Source: Gammaproteobacteria bacterium (GTDB lineage: Bacteria > Pseudomonadota > Gammaproteobacteria > JAUZRS01). From it: DNA of 64,000 bases. Position numbers and translations under genes: made by a program. How positions within the stretch are numbered: position 1 is the first letter of the stretch; every line of letters starts with the position of its first letter. The stretch lies in contig JAUZSP010000007.1 in NCBI GenBank assembly GCA_030949385.1, positions 1 through 64,000 on the forward strand. Reading direction: 5' to 3'. The notes below the pieces were generated by a model that searched no databases, was not told the DNA's origin, and worked only from the letters and a program-made list of their open reading frames with translations. Below are positions 1 through 8,636 of this stretch, piece after piece.

Positions 1-299
1 CGCGCATGATCTCGATCCACTTTCAGATGCACCGGGTCGAGACGAAAACAGACCCCCTCAGGCGCAACGCCGCTGTCGGCTAAATACGAGAGCGCGGCGC
101 TGGAATTTGAACGGGATTCAATAGAGAGGGGCAAAGCGTGCAACAACGCCTGCGAAAACGAGTCAGCCGAATCTTCACAGCTCTGCGCACGGGCTAAAAA
201 ACGCCGCAGTTGCGGCAACTGTGGCAAAAACCCCTCATCCACACCGTAATCGTTTAAGGAGTCTAATAATCCAGGTAGAATCAGGCGCAACGTACTCAT
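1..299 (-). CDS. Partial COG4255-like protein (often labelled cofactor-independent phosphoglycerate mutase)
   Basis: An open minus-strand frame begins at ATG 299 and runs off the left edge without a stop, giving about 99 residues that start MSTLRLILPGLLDSL. It contains a LDPVHLKVDRDHA stretch. From memory of the family, this resembles the uncharacterised COG4255 proteins of gammaproteobacteria, which carry an N-terminal lipid-like LLIPGLL segment and a conserved DPVHL-RAD motif. The function of that family is not established and the phosphoglycerate mutase label is doubtful. The gene is divergent from the PAP2 phosphatase, with about 130 bp between the two starts. Confidence 0.55.
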   Translation of the reverse strand, partial: MSTLRLILPGLLDSLNDYGVDEGFLPQLPQLRRFLARAQSCEDSADSFSQALLHALPLSIESRSNSSAALSYLADSGVAPEGVCFRLDPVHLKVDRDHA

Positions 300-433
300 A
301 AGACCACTCAATGGAAAAAGTCATTATAATAACTTGGATTCAACCCTAGCGACTACAGGTCTGTTTACGCTCATCGTAAAGCTTGTCGGATAAAACACGC
401 TCTGTTTCCCGCATTCACTCGGAACCCAAACCC

Positions 434-1003
434 ATGTCTCTTTTTCAGCCGCGTCTGTCTCGATTTTTATTGCCATTTTGCCTGCTCTTATTAACCAGCC
501 AGACGGTCAGTGCCGCCATCATCTCCAGCGGCACCTCCGATACCGAACGAGCCGGTGATCTAATCATGCTCGCCCTACCCTTGACCGGTTTAGCCATGAC
601 CTACGCCAACGACGACTCAGCAGGGCGCACCCAATTGCTCAAATCGGCCTTCACCACCGCTGCCATCACCAGCATCGTCAAAGTCGTTGTCAACAAAGAG
701 CGCCCCAACGGAGGCGACTACTCCTTCCCCTCCGGTCACAGCTCAGCGGCTTTTGCCGGAGCCAGCTTTATCCAGACCCGCTACGGCTGGCAGTGGGGCG
801 CACCCGCTTACGCCGCCGCCACCTTTGTGGCTTGGAGCCGGGTCGATGCCAACAAACATTATGTCGAAGATGTCCTTGCTGGGGCTGCTCTGGCGCTGCT
901 CGTCAACCGCCGATTTGTCACTCCCAAACTGGGCAAAATTGCTCTTAACGTCCTGCCCGTTATAGGCGGCGGCTACCAATTGAACGCCTCCCTGCATTGG
1001 TAA
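434..1003 (+). CDS. PAP2-family phosphatase with signal peptide
   Basis: This 189-residue protein is a PAP2 superfamily acid phosphatase. All three family motifs are visible: K-x6-RP in KVVVNKERP, the PSGH motif in SFPSGHSSAAF, and SR-x5-H-x3-D in SRVDANKHYVEDVLAG. Such enzymes dephosphorylate lipid or small phosphate esters outside the cytoplasm, but the substrate here is unknown. I chose ATG 434 because the residues after it (MSLFQPRLSRFLLPF..., ending TVSA) form a signal peptide. An upstream TTG at 383 would place 17 polar residues before it and hide the signal. The gene stands alone, upstream of gdhA on the same strand. Confidence 0.85.
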   Translation: MSLFQPRLSRFLLPFCLLLLTSQTVSAAIISSGTSDTERAGDLIMLALPLTGLAMTYANDDSAGRTQLLKSAFTTAAITSIVKVVVNKERPNGGDYSFPSGHSSAAFAGASFIQTRYGWQWGAPAYAAATFVAWSRVDANKHYVEDVLAGAALALLVNRRFVTPKLGKIALNVLPVIGGGYQLNASLHW

Positions 1004-1131
1004 TCGCCTTTAATCTGAAAATTGACGCAAAAAAAGCAACTCTAAGTGCAGAAAGGGATCAACCACACAGTCTAGGAGAACATCTTCTCCTATCCTTTTA
1101 GAGACCCCATTCCGAACAAGGAACCAGACCC

Positions 1132-2412
1132 ATGGATTCGATTTTTGACGACGCTCAATCCCGCCTCACCGAAGTCTTTAGCCGCATTGATCTACCCGAC
1201 GATGTGCGTGAACGCCTCGCTCACCCAAAACGCTCTCTGACCGTCAGCATTCCGGTACGAATGGACGATGGCAGTCTGAAAGTCTTTACCGGTCATCGCG
1301 TGCAGTTTGACGACACCCGTGGCCCGACCAAAGGCGGCATCCGTTTTCACCCTGATGTCACTCTGGATGAGATCACTTCCCTCAGTTTTTGGATGACGAT
1401 CAAATGCGCCATTATGGGTCTGCCCTTTGGCGGTGCCAAAGGCGGTGTGGTGGTCAATCCAAAAAACCTTTCTCGTCTGGAAGTGGAGCGCCTCTCGCGG
1501 GGTTATGTTCGCGCCATCGCCGACATTATCGGCCCAAAACGGGACATCCCCGCTCCCGACGTCTACACCAACAGCACCATTATGGGCTGGATGGCGGACG
1601 AATATTCCACCATCTGCCGCGAACAACTGCCTGCGGTCATCACCGGCAAACCGGTTCACCTCAATGGCTCTTTGGGGCGTGAATCCGCCACCGGTCGTGG
1701 CGCGCTGCACATTCTCGACCAGTGGGCAGAACGCCAAGGCATCAACCCCAAAAAGACCACCGTCGCCATTCAAGGCTTTGGTAATGCCGGTTACCATTTT
1801 GCCCGATTGGCCTTTCAGCACGGCTATAAAATAGTCGCCATCTCCGATTCCAAGGGGGCTATTTACACCGAACGCGGCCTGCACCCCGACAGCGTTATGG
1901 AACACAAACGCCAATATCAAGAGCTGAAGGCGATCTACTGCGATACCTCCGTTTGCGAAACCGGTGACTTTGAAACCCTCAGTAATGAAGAATTAGTCAC
2001 CATGAAAGTGGATGTCTTGGTCTTGGCGGCACTGGAAAACGTCATCACCATCGACAACGCCGACCGTATTCAGGCCAAAACCATTCTGGAAATCGCCAAC
2101 GGACCGATCACCTCGCAAGCAGATGCGATTCTAAATCAACACGACATTACCGTGCTGCCCGATGTGTTGGCCAATGCCGGTGGCGTGACCGTCAGTTATT
2201 TTGAGTGGGTACAAAATCGCTCCGGTCTCTACTGGGAGGAAGAGGAAGTCAATGAACGATTGGCTAAATTCATGCGCCGTGAAGCGGGGCATATTTTCAA
2301 ACGAGCGAAAAAAGAAGAAACTACCCTGAGAATCGCTGCCTACCTGCACGGCGTAGAGCGCATTGCAGGGGCGATTCAGGAACGCGGCACACGAGAATAT
2401 TTTAACGGTTAA
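1132..2412 (+). CDS. gdhA: Glu/Leu/Phe/Val dehydrogenase family, glutamate dehydrogenase
   Basis: The 426-residue product matches the hexameric glutamate dehydrogenase class, which interconverts glutamate with 2-oxoglutarate and ammonia. The active-site segment GLPFGGAKGG carries the catalytic lysine, and the Rossmann motif GFGNAG lies at about residue 215. The C-terminal NAGGVTVSYFEW motif is also characteristic. The length is typical of the small bacterial NAD- or dual-specific enzymes. The YcgN-type gene follows 23 bp later, so the two are probably co-transcribed. Coenzyme preference cannot be fixed by eye. Confidence 0.92.
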   Translation: MDSIFDDAQSRLTEVFSRIDLPDDVRERLAHPKRSLTVSIPVRMDDGSLKVFTGHRVQFDDTRGPTKGGIRFHPDVTLDEITSLSFWMTIKCAIMGLPFGGAKGGVVVNPKNLSRLEVERLSRGYVRAIADIIGPKRDIPAPDVYTNSTIMGWMADEYSTICREQLPAVITGKPVHLNGSLGRESATGRGALHILDQWAERQGINPKKTTVAIQGFGNAGYHFARLAFQHGYKIVAISDSKGAIYTERGLHPDSVMEHKRQYQELKAIYCDTSVCETGDFETLSNEELVTMKVDVLVLAALENVITIDNADRIQAKTILEIANGPITSQADAILNQHDITVLPDVLANAGGVTVSYFEWVQNRSGLYWEEEEVNERLAKFMRREAGHIFKRAKKEETTLRIAAYLHGVERIAGAIQERGTREYFNG

Positions 2413-2435
2413 AGCCGTAACAAGAGAGCTTGATT

Positions 2436-2885
2436 ATGACCGACAACACCCCACCCTTCTGGCAACAAAAAAGCCTCTTCGATCTCTCCCACGACGAGTG
2501 GGAATCGCTCTGTGACGGTTGTGGGCGTTGCTGTCTGGTGAAGCTCGAAGACGAAGAGACAGGCGAGCTGCACTACACCAGCGTCGCCTGTCGGTTACTG
2601 GACATCGACAGTTGCCGCTGTAAAAACTACAGCAAACGGCTGCAACTGGTCTCTGAGTGCGCCCAGATCAGCCCACACAAACCAGACCAATTCGAATGGC
2701 TGCCCCCCACCTGCGCCTATCGCCGCTTAGCCGAAGGCAAAGAGCTGCTGCCCTGGCACCCACTGATCTCCGGCAATGCCGACAGCGTGCATCAAGCAGG
2801 CATCTCCACCCGAGGATGGGCGGTCTCAGAGGAGTTTATCGAAGAAGACTTTTATCAAGAGTTTATTATCGACTGGCCAGAGTAG
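2436..2885 (+). CDS. YcgN-family cysteine-cluster protein (UPF0260)
   Basis: A 149-residue protein of the YcgN/UPF0260 family, with the N-terminal cluster CDGCGRCC followed by further cysteines in SVACRLLD, SCRCKNYS and PPTCAYR. This layout suggests a zinc or iron-sulfur site (family pattern YkgJ-like), but no biochemical role is established. ATG 2436 is preferred to the TTG two codons upstream, with CAAGAGAG as ribosome-binding region. It follows gdhA by a short gap. A strong inverted repeat begins within its stop codon. Confidence 0.85.
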   Translation: MTDNTPPFWQQKSLFDLSHDEWESLCDGCGRCCLVKLEDEETGELHYTSVACRLLDIDSCRCKNYSKRLQLVSECAQISPHKPDQFEWLPPTCAYRRLAEGKELLPWHPLISGNADSVHQAGISTRGWAVSEEFIEEDFYQEFIIDWPE

Positions 2886-2909
2886 AGGCAAGGCACGCCT
2901 TGCCTCTAC
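2882..2909 (+). terminator. Perfect 13-bp hairpin after the ycgN-type gene
   Basis: GTAGAGGCAAGGC is followed after two bases by its exact reverse complement, overlapping the end of the upstream gene. There is no immediate T run, so it may be a weak or Rho-assisted terminator, an mRNA-stabilising hairpin, or a dispersed intergenic palindrome. Confidence 0.5.
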
Positions 2910-2971
2910 CGAATTTTGTCTAAAAAACCTGTTAAAATCCCCGCCATCACAGCTCACTTACACACTCCGTT

Positions 2972-4489
2972 ATGAAACTACTCGGTTCACCCCCCAAAGC
3001 AACTCTGAAACTGCTCACCAGCCTGTTGATCTTTATCGCCTTTGCCATCGCCCTGTTTATGGTGTTGCTGCTCACAGAGAGTCTCTTCACCGTCTGGGCG
3101 CTGTTAGCGGAACAGTCTGGCTGGTTTATCGCCCTCTACGCCGGTGGCCTGTTTCTGCTTTCGGGCTTTTTTGTCCGCCTCATCTTGATCGTATTACGAC
3201 CGAAAAAACGCCCAAAAGTCAGCTCAAAACCACAACTACCACCCTCACAAGAACAGCTCCACGCAGAGCTGCAACAGGCCGCCGAACAAGGCATTGAGGT
3301 GGTAGAAGCACAAAAAGAGCTGGCAGAACTGCAACAACGCCAAACCGCCAAAGAGATCCACGTGGTGCTGTTTGGTTCCGTCAGTATGGGCAAAAGTGCA
3401 TTGATCAACGCCCTGCTACCAGGAGCCGAGGTAGAGACCGACCCACGCAGCGGCACCACTCAAACCATTCAACATTACCACTGGACTTCAGAACAGCAGC
3501 AAGCGCTGATTTTAACCGACATGCCCGGTCTGTTTGAACCCGACGGCCAATGCAGCCCGCTCTCCCAAGACGAAGCCAAACGCGCCCATTTGGTACTCTA
3601 CCTCTGTGATGGCGACCTGACTCGTGATCAGTACCACGAACTGGAAACCCTCATTGAGTGGCAAAAACCACTGGCTCTGGTGCTGAATAAAATCGACCGC
3701 TACAGTCAAGAAGAACTCGATCAGATCCAAACACGGTTGCGTTCACACCTAAAAACAGAACACCACATCCCCGTGATTCCGGTACAGAGCGGCGGCCAAC
3801 AAGAGGTGATTCGCGTTCTGCCCAACGGCGAAGAGGAGCGCGTCACCCGTACCCGCCCACCGCAAGTCAAAGCCCTCACTCACTATCTGGAGAGCACCCG
3901 CGAACAGCTCTGCCAACTGCACCAATCCCGCGACAATGGTTTTTTGCTGCTCGGCAAACAGAAACTGGAAAACGCCCTCAGTGACCACCGCCTGCAAGAG
4001 AGCAAAACCATCGTCAAAAGCCACACTCGCAAAGCGATCATCGGTGCAATGGCGGCGGTCACCCCAGGTACGGATCTGTTAATCCAAGGTTATCTTGGCA
4101 TTCAACTGGTGCAGAACTTGGGCAAGCTCTACGACATCCCCATTCAAGAGATCGACATTCGCCGTTTTATCAACATTGCCAGCAAACATGTGGGAAAAAC
4201 CTTGCCGATGATGCTCGCCATTGCCGGAAATGTGTTTAAATCCTTTCCCGGCATCGGCACCCTCACCGGCAGCCTGCTGCACGCCGTCGCTTACGGGATG
4301 ATTTTTGAAAGCCTCGGCAAATCCGTAGCTCAAACACTGCACACTTTTGGCAAGCTGGAACCCCAACACGCCATCCATCTGTTCGAGGAGAACCTGCGTG
4401 AAGATCTGGAACATCATGCGCGAAAACATGCCCAAATGGTCTTTGAGGAGCTCAAAAAGCAGCGAAAAAACCTCATCAGAAGGCGATAA
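2972..4489 (+). CDS. Membrane-anchored GTPase with C-terminal DUF697 domain
   Basis: The 505-residue protein has two N-terminal membrane segments (about residues 10-35 and 48-72), a Gln/Glu-rich linker, then a TRAFAC-type G domain. G1 is GSVSMGKSALIN, G3 is DMPG and G4 is NKID. The C-terminal 170 residues, rich in small hydrophobics (AAVTPGTDLLIQ), match DUF697, the domain of E. coli YcjF. Family members are linked to envelope or stress functions, but the partner is unknown. The end overlaps the start region of a second DUF697 GTPase in another frame, which implies one transcript and translational coupling. Confidence 0.85.
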   Translation: MKLLGSPPKATLKLLTSLLIFIAFAIALFMVLLLTESLFTVWALLAEQSGWFIALYAGGLFLLSGFFVRLILIVLRPKKRPKVSSKPQLPPSQEQLHAELQQAAEQGIEVVEAQKELAELQQRQTAKEIHVVLFGSVSMGKSALINALLPGAEVETDPRSGTTQTIQHYHWTSEQQQALILTDMPGLFEPDGQCSPLSQDEAKRAHLVLYLCDGDLTRDQYHELETLIEWQKPLALVLNKIDRYSQEELDQIQTRLRSHLKTEHHIPVIPVQSGGQQEVIRVLPNGEEERVTRTRPPQVKALTHYLESTREQLCQLHQSRDNGFLLLGKQKLENALSDHRLQESKTIVKSHTRKAIIGAMAAVTPGTDLLIQGYLGIQLVQNLGKLYDIPIQEIDIRRFINIASKHVGKTLPMMLAIAGNVFKSFPGIGTLTGSLLHAVAYGMIFESLGKSVAQTLHTFGKLEPQHAIHLFEENLREDLEHHARKHAQMVFEELKKQRKNLIRRR

Positions 4490-5781
4490 CAGCCCGCAAC
4501 CTCTGGAGCTGGCGCAAGAGAGCCTACGCACTCTGCTGCACGACAACCGCATTCCCAGCGCCATTCGTGAATCACTGGCGAGCGACTACCAGCAGGTCGA
4601 GCAGATGCTGGACAAAATGGAGCACGGCCACCTGCACATCGCCGTCTTTGGCCGCGTCAGTGTCGGCAAAAGCGCACTGCTCAACGCCCTCTTAGGCGAA
4701 AAACGCTTTGGGGTCAGCGCCCTGCATGGCGAAACCACACAAGCCAATTTTGCCAGTTGGCAACAGTTTCAGAGCGACGGCGTGTTTCTTATCGACACGC
4801 CTGGCATCAATGAAATCTCCGGCGAAGACCGTGAACGACTGGCACACGAAGTGGCTGGACGCAGCGATCTGGTGCTGTTCGTGGTGGACGGCGACCTGAC
4901 TGAAAGCGAATTAACCGCGCTGCGCACGCTGGCCAAAGAAAATCGCCCGATGTTATTGATCTTCAATAAGATCGACCGTTACACAAAAAAAAGAACGCAC
5001 CCTGATCCTCGAACACCTGCAACAGCGCAGCGACGGCCTACTGCCCAACAATCACATTCTGACCGCCTCGGCGCTGCCCAGCGAACGGCTCTACATTCAC
5101 GTAGATGAGGAGGGTAATGAAGAAGAGCTCTACAAAACCCCAAAAGCCGATGTGACACAACTGCGCGATCACCTCTGGCAGCTGTTGGAACGCGAAGGCC
5201 ATACCCTCTCGGCACTCAACGCCAGCTTGTTTGCCGGTAAATTGAGCGACCAAGTGGCGGCGCGCATCATCGCCGCCAAACACAACGTCGCCGAAAAAGT
5301 GGTGCGTTCTTACTCTGTCACCAAAGGGGTGGCCGTCGCCCTCAATCCGATCCCCATTGCTGACATCGTCGCCGCCTCCGCAGTCGATGCAACGATGGTG
5401 GTGCATCTGTCGCGCATCTACGGTATGCAGATCAAACGAGACGAAGCCGGTCAACTGATCAAAACCATCGGCGGACAGATGGCGCTGTTGATCGCTACGG
5501 TCTGGGGAGTCAACTTGATCTCCTCCGCCCTCAAGGCGGGCAGCGCCGGTCTCTCCACTCTGATCACCGCCAGCGCCCAAGGCGCGGTGGCCTACTACAG
5601 CACCTTTGTTGTTGGTCAAGCGGCAGAGCAGTACTTCGCTCAAGGAAAATCTTGGGGAGAGTCAGGGCCAAAACAGGTGGTGAAAACCATCTTGAACAAC
5701 CTCAATCAAGAATCGATTCTGCAACAAGCACGCGCAGACATCGTGCGTCACCTCAAGACCCAAACCTCAACACCACACTAA
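4416..5781 (+). pseudogene. Second DUF697 GTPase, interrupted by a frameshift at an A8 run
   Basis: The first frame encodes a soluble G domain with G1 GRVSVGKSALLN, G3 DTPG and G4 NKID, then goes out of frame just after NKIDRYTKK. Removing one A from the run of eight at 4985-4992 restores an open frame (ERTLILEHLQQ...) that continues through a DUF697-like C-terminus to TAA 5781. The whole would be about 454 residues. The start is uncertain: ATG 4416 or 4428, both inside the 3' end of the previous gene. The intact downstream frame suggests either an assembly error, a very recent mutation, or slippage on the A run. Unlike the first GTPase it has no N-terminal membrane anchor. Confidence 0.75.
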
Positions 5782-5858
5782 TTTCGTCGGATATTAATAA
5801 GACGGCGTATTGGATGATGTAGACCTGATTTTCACTCATCGTCACAGGCCACGAACGG

Positions 5859-6992
5859 ATGCCCACTGAATCCCAAACCCAACACTCCATTTTTTCCGAA
5901 TGTCAGCTCTGCACCGACCATAAGAATGAGAGCGTCAAACAGAGCTTCCTCTCTGCCATCAGTCACGAATTTAAAACCCCACTGACTAACTTACTCGGTT
6001 TCAGTGACATTTTACTGGCCAAAAAACAGAATCAAGAAGAACAAAAATTGCTTACCGACATTCAACAAGAAGGTGAAAAACTGCTGAGGTTGATCAATGA
6101 AGCACTGCACGCCAGGGAGCAGAACAAGCAGGCACCGGAAATGCAGCAACAACACGACGAACCCTTCTCTCTTAATATCCTCTGCAAAAAAATTGAAGAA
6201 CCTTACCAACTGCGCTGTAAAAACAAACACCTCGGCTTCTTTCTCAAAAACCATTTTGAAAATCGACAAGATCTTTTTTGCGGCGACCACCAACGTCTCA
6301 GATTAATTTTAGAAAACCTATTAGATAATGCCATCCAGCAGACAGAAAACGGCAGCATCGAGTTGGAGTTTGGCGGTCAGTACCAACAGACGCCCTTTTT
6401 TTTCTCCATCAACGTTAAACAAAATAACGCAACCCGAGCGCAGAGCAGATCAATGCCAGACCTGTACACCTGTCAGCGGCTCTTAAGGAAGATGGGCGGA
6501 AGATTGCACATGGAAAGTGAAATGAATGAACCTGTACGTTTTTGGGCTGAACTACCCTTAAAAGGCAGCACAACAGAACCCGTAGCAAAAAACCAAGCCC
6601 AACCGTCAAAACCACGCCTGTTGATCGTTGATGATATGGAAGAGATGCACCTGTTGCTTAAATTTTACTTACGCGGAAGTGATTGTTTATTGGACTTTGC
6701 CCACAACGGCAAACAAGCCGTCGAAATGCATCAACAACAACCTTATCAAATTATTATCATGGATATGAGAATGCCTATTATGGACGGCCTAGAAGCCACT
6801 CAACAGATCCGTCTCTGGGAGGCTGAACAACAACGAACAGCGAGTACCATTATCGCCTTAACCGCCGATCACAACTCACGACAACACTGCCTCTCCACAG
6901 GCTGTGATGAACTGCTGACCAAACCCGTACAACGTCAAAGATTGATCGACCTTATTACCATTTCACTTTCACAGGCGAGCCAAAAACCGTGA
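5859..6992 (+). CDS. Hybrid histidine kinase-like protein with degenerate ATPase domain and receiver
   Basis: Order of domains in 377 residues: a short N-terminus with CQLC, a HisKA dimerisation domain with the phospho-acceptor motif SHEFKTPLTN (about residue 36), a reduced HATPase region, and a C-terminal receiver (about 250-370) with the acidic pair DD, phospho-acceptor MDMRMPIMDG, LTAD and TKP. The ATPase keeps an N-box (LENLLDNA) but runs from SINVKQN straight to LLRKMGGRLHMES. The D-x-G-x-G, F and GtGLGL boxes are absent, so ATP binding is doubtful. No membrane segment is visible, so it is cytoplasmic. It overlaps the HPt gene by 4 bp and appears to be the first gene of a three-gene phosphorelay operon. 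Confidence 0.85.
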   Translation: MPTESQTQHSIFSECQLCTDHKNESVKQSFLSAISHEFKTPLTNLLGFSDILLAKKQNQEEQKLLTDIQQEGEKLLRLINEALHAREQNKQAPEMQQQHDEPFSLNILCKKIEEPYQLRCKNKHLGFFLKNHFENRQDLFCGDHQRLRLILENLLDNAIQQTENGSIELEFGGQYQQTPFFFSINVKQNNATRAQSRSMPDLYTCQRLLRKMGGRLHMESEMNEPVRFWAELPLKGSTTEPVAKNQAQPSKPRLLIVDDMEEMHLLLKFYLRGSDCLLDFAHNGKQAVEMHQQQPYQIIIMDMRMPIMDGLEATQQIRLWEAEQQRTASTIIALTADHNSRQHCLSTGCDELLTKPVQRQRLIDLITISLSQASQKP

Positions 6993-7294
6993 ACGACAAC
7001 CAACACCATGTCACCATTGATCTGGATCTTAAAGAGCTGATTCCGCTCTTCTTAGAGAATCGTCATAAAGACACCCTTTATTTACGCCAAGCACTCAATG
7101 ACCATAATCACCATGCCATTGCTCGCATTGGTCACAACCTTAAAGGCACCGCAGGCAGTTACGGTTTTGCCGGTATGGCGCAGCTGGGGCAAAAACTAGA
7201 ACAAGCAGCGCAGCAAGAAAATCCGAGCAAAGAAAACCAACTCATTGAGCGACTGGAAAGTCTACTCACCCTAACCGAAGTCTTTTACGAGTAG
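6989..7294 (+). CDS. Stand-alone histidine phosphotransfer (HPt) protein
   Basis: A 101-residue, mostly helical protein with the HPt signature HNLKGTAGSYGF, the histidine being the phosphoryl carrier. It starts with GTG overlapping the TGA of the preceding hybrid-kinase gene (GTGA), a sign of coupled translation. The next gene, a receiver-Ser/Thr kinase fusion, starts 3 bp after its stop. The order supports relay from the first gene's receiver to the third gene's receiver, though direction of flow is inferred. Confidence 0.88.
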   Translation: MNDNQHHVTIDLDLKELIPLFLENRHKDTLYLRQALNDHNHHAIARIGHNLKGTAGSYGFAGMAQLGQKLEQAAQQENPSKENQLIERLESLLTLTEVFYE

Positions 7295-7297
7295 ATC

Positions 7298-8575
7298 ATG
7301 CTTTCATTACAAACCCTAAAAGCGGAACCGGAAAAACCGCCCTCAATTTTAATTATTGATGACAGTGCCGATTTTCGTCGCCTGCTGCATCATTATTTGA
7401 AAAAACAATACCCCAACGCCGTAATTGAAGAGCGCGAGGGCCTCAACAGCAATATGGCTATGCATGAAGTATTGCATGCACGCTACAATATTATCCTGCT
7501 TGATTACCTGCTCGATTACACCCCAGGAGAACGCAACGGACTTGATATTCTGAGCGAATTGCGCCAATTAAAATGCAAAAGCAGCATTATTTTAATGACC
7601 GCTCACGGCGACGAACTGCTGGCGGTCAAAGCGATTCGCAACGGTGCATTTGACTACATCGTCAAACAAAATTTCAGTAAACAGGATTTCCTTAACAGCA
7701 TTGCCGAAGCGCTGTCGCATCAATTGGAGCTGCAACCTCAGAGCGCCAATACCCCCGATGTCACTGCCAGTGCCGAATTTGGTCACCACATGTTGGTGCA
7801 AGGTTATCGACCTCTCTACCGTCTCGGTGCAGGCGGGCAGGCGCTTACTTACCTAGCCGAATCGTTCAAAGACGGCCCCAAAGTGGTGCTCAAACTGCTG
7901 CCCAGCAACACCTCTGATACTCAAGTTCTGGGACGTTTTGTGCAAGAGTACGAAATGATCTCCAAACTGGAGCACCGCAATATTGTCCAGCTGCACAGCC
8001 AAGGCATCAGCGACAACACGGTCTTTATCGTTATGGAACATCTGCGCAACGGTTCTCTACGAGAAAAAATGTTGAGGCGCAAAATCCAGCCCCATGAAAC
8101 CCTCAGTATCATCCGCCAACTCAGCCAAGCCCTAAGCCACATGCACGAACACGGCGTATTGCACCGTGACATCAAACCCACCAACATCATGTTTCGTGAT
8201 GCCGACACGCCAGTCTTGATCGACTTTGGCGCGGCCAAACAGATGATCTCTCACAGCGATCTCACTCTGCACGGCGAAGTGCTTGGCACACCGCACTACA
8301 TGAGCCCTGAGCAAGCGCTGAGCGAACCGCTCAGCCCCGCAACCGACCTCTACAGCCTCGGCATTGTTTTTTATGAAATGCTCACTGGCGAGCTGCCCTA
8401 TCGCAGCGACCGCATTGCCGCCGTGATCGCCCAGCACCGCCTCTCGCCACTGCCAATTTTACCCAAACCGCTCAAGCACTTTCAGCCCATTTTAAACCGT
8501 CTGTTGGCTAAAAAAGCCCTGCTGCGCTACGATTCTGCTCGGGATTTAAAAGACGCACTGGCTGCGATACACTAG
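7298..8575 (+). CDS. Receiver-Ser/Thr protein kinase fusion
   Basis: The 425-residue protein has an N-terminal CheY-like receiver (about 15-135: acidic IIDDSADF, phospho-acceptor in ILLDYLLDY, LMTAHGD, conserved Lys in IVKQ) joined to a eukaryotic-type protein kinase (about 170-425). Kinase motifs are complete: glycine loop RLGAGGQALTY, ATP-anchoring Lys in VVLKLL, catalytic HRDIKPTN, DFGAAK, and activation-segment end SPEQ. There is no membrane segment or extracellular sensor. The likely input is therefore phosphorylation of the receiver through the adjacent HPt protein. The substrate of the kinase is unknown. Confidence 0.9.
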   Translation: MLSLQTLKAEPEKPPSILIIDDSADFRRLLHHYLKKQYPNAVIEEREGLNSNMAMHEVLHARYNIILLDYLLDYTPGERNGLDILSELRQLKCKSSIILMTAHGDELLAVKAIRNGAFDYIVKQNFSKQDFLNSIAEALSHQLELQPQSANTPDVTASAEFGHHMLVQGYRPLYRLGAGGQALTYLAESFKDGPKVVLKLLPSNTSDTQVLGRFVQEYEMISKLEHRNIVQLHSQGISDNTVFIVMEHLRNGSLREKMLRRKIQPHETLSIIRQLSQALSHMHEHGVLHRDIKPTNIMFRDADTPVLIDFGAAKQMISHSDLTLHGEVLGTPHYMSPEQALSEPLSPATDLYSLGIVFYEMLTGELPYRSDRIAAVIAQHRLSPLPILPKPLKHFQPILNRLLAKKALLRYDSARDLKDALAAIH

Positions 8576-8636
8576 CCAAAACAGTCAGATCTGTGGAATA
8601 CTCGCCAACCTCCTTGGTCAGTCGCAGAACAACACT

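Noticed and set aside
1192-1920. 242-codon open frame antisense to gdhA
   Set aside because: Shadow of the gdhA reading frame, low-complexity and without a family match.
4985-4992. Classic -1 ribosomal frameshift at an A-AAA-AAG site
   Set aside because: The downstream frame needs +1 (one base fewer), not -1, and the run is followed by AGA rather than AAG; only slippage or an indel fits.
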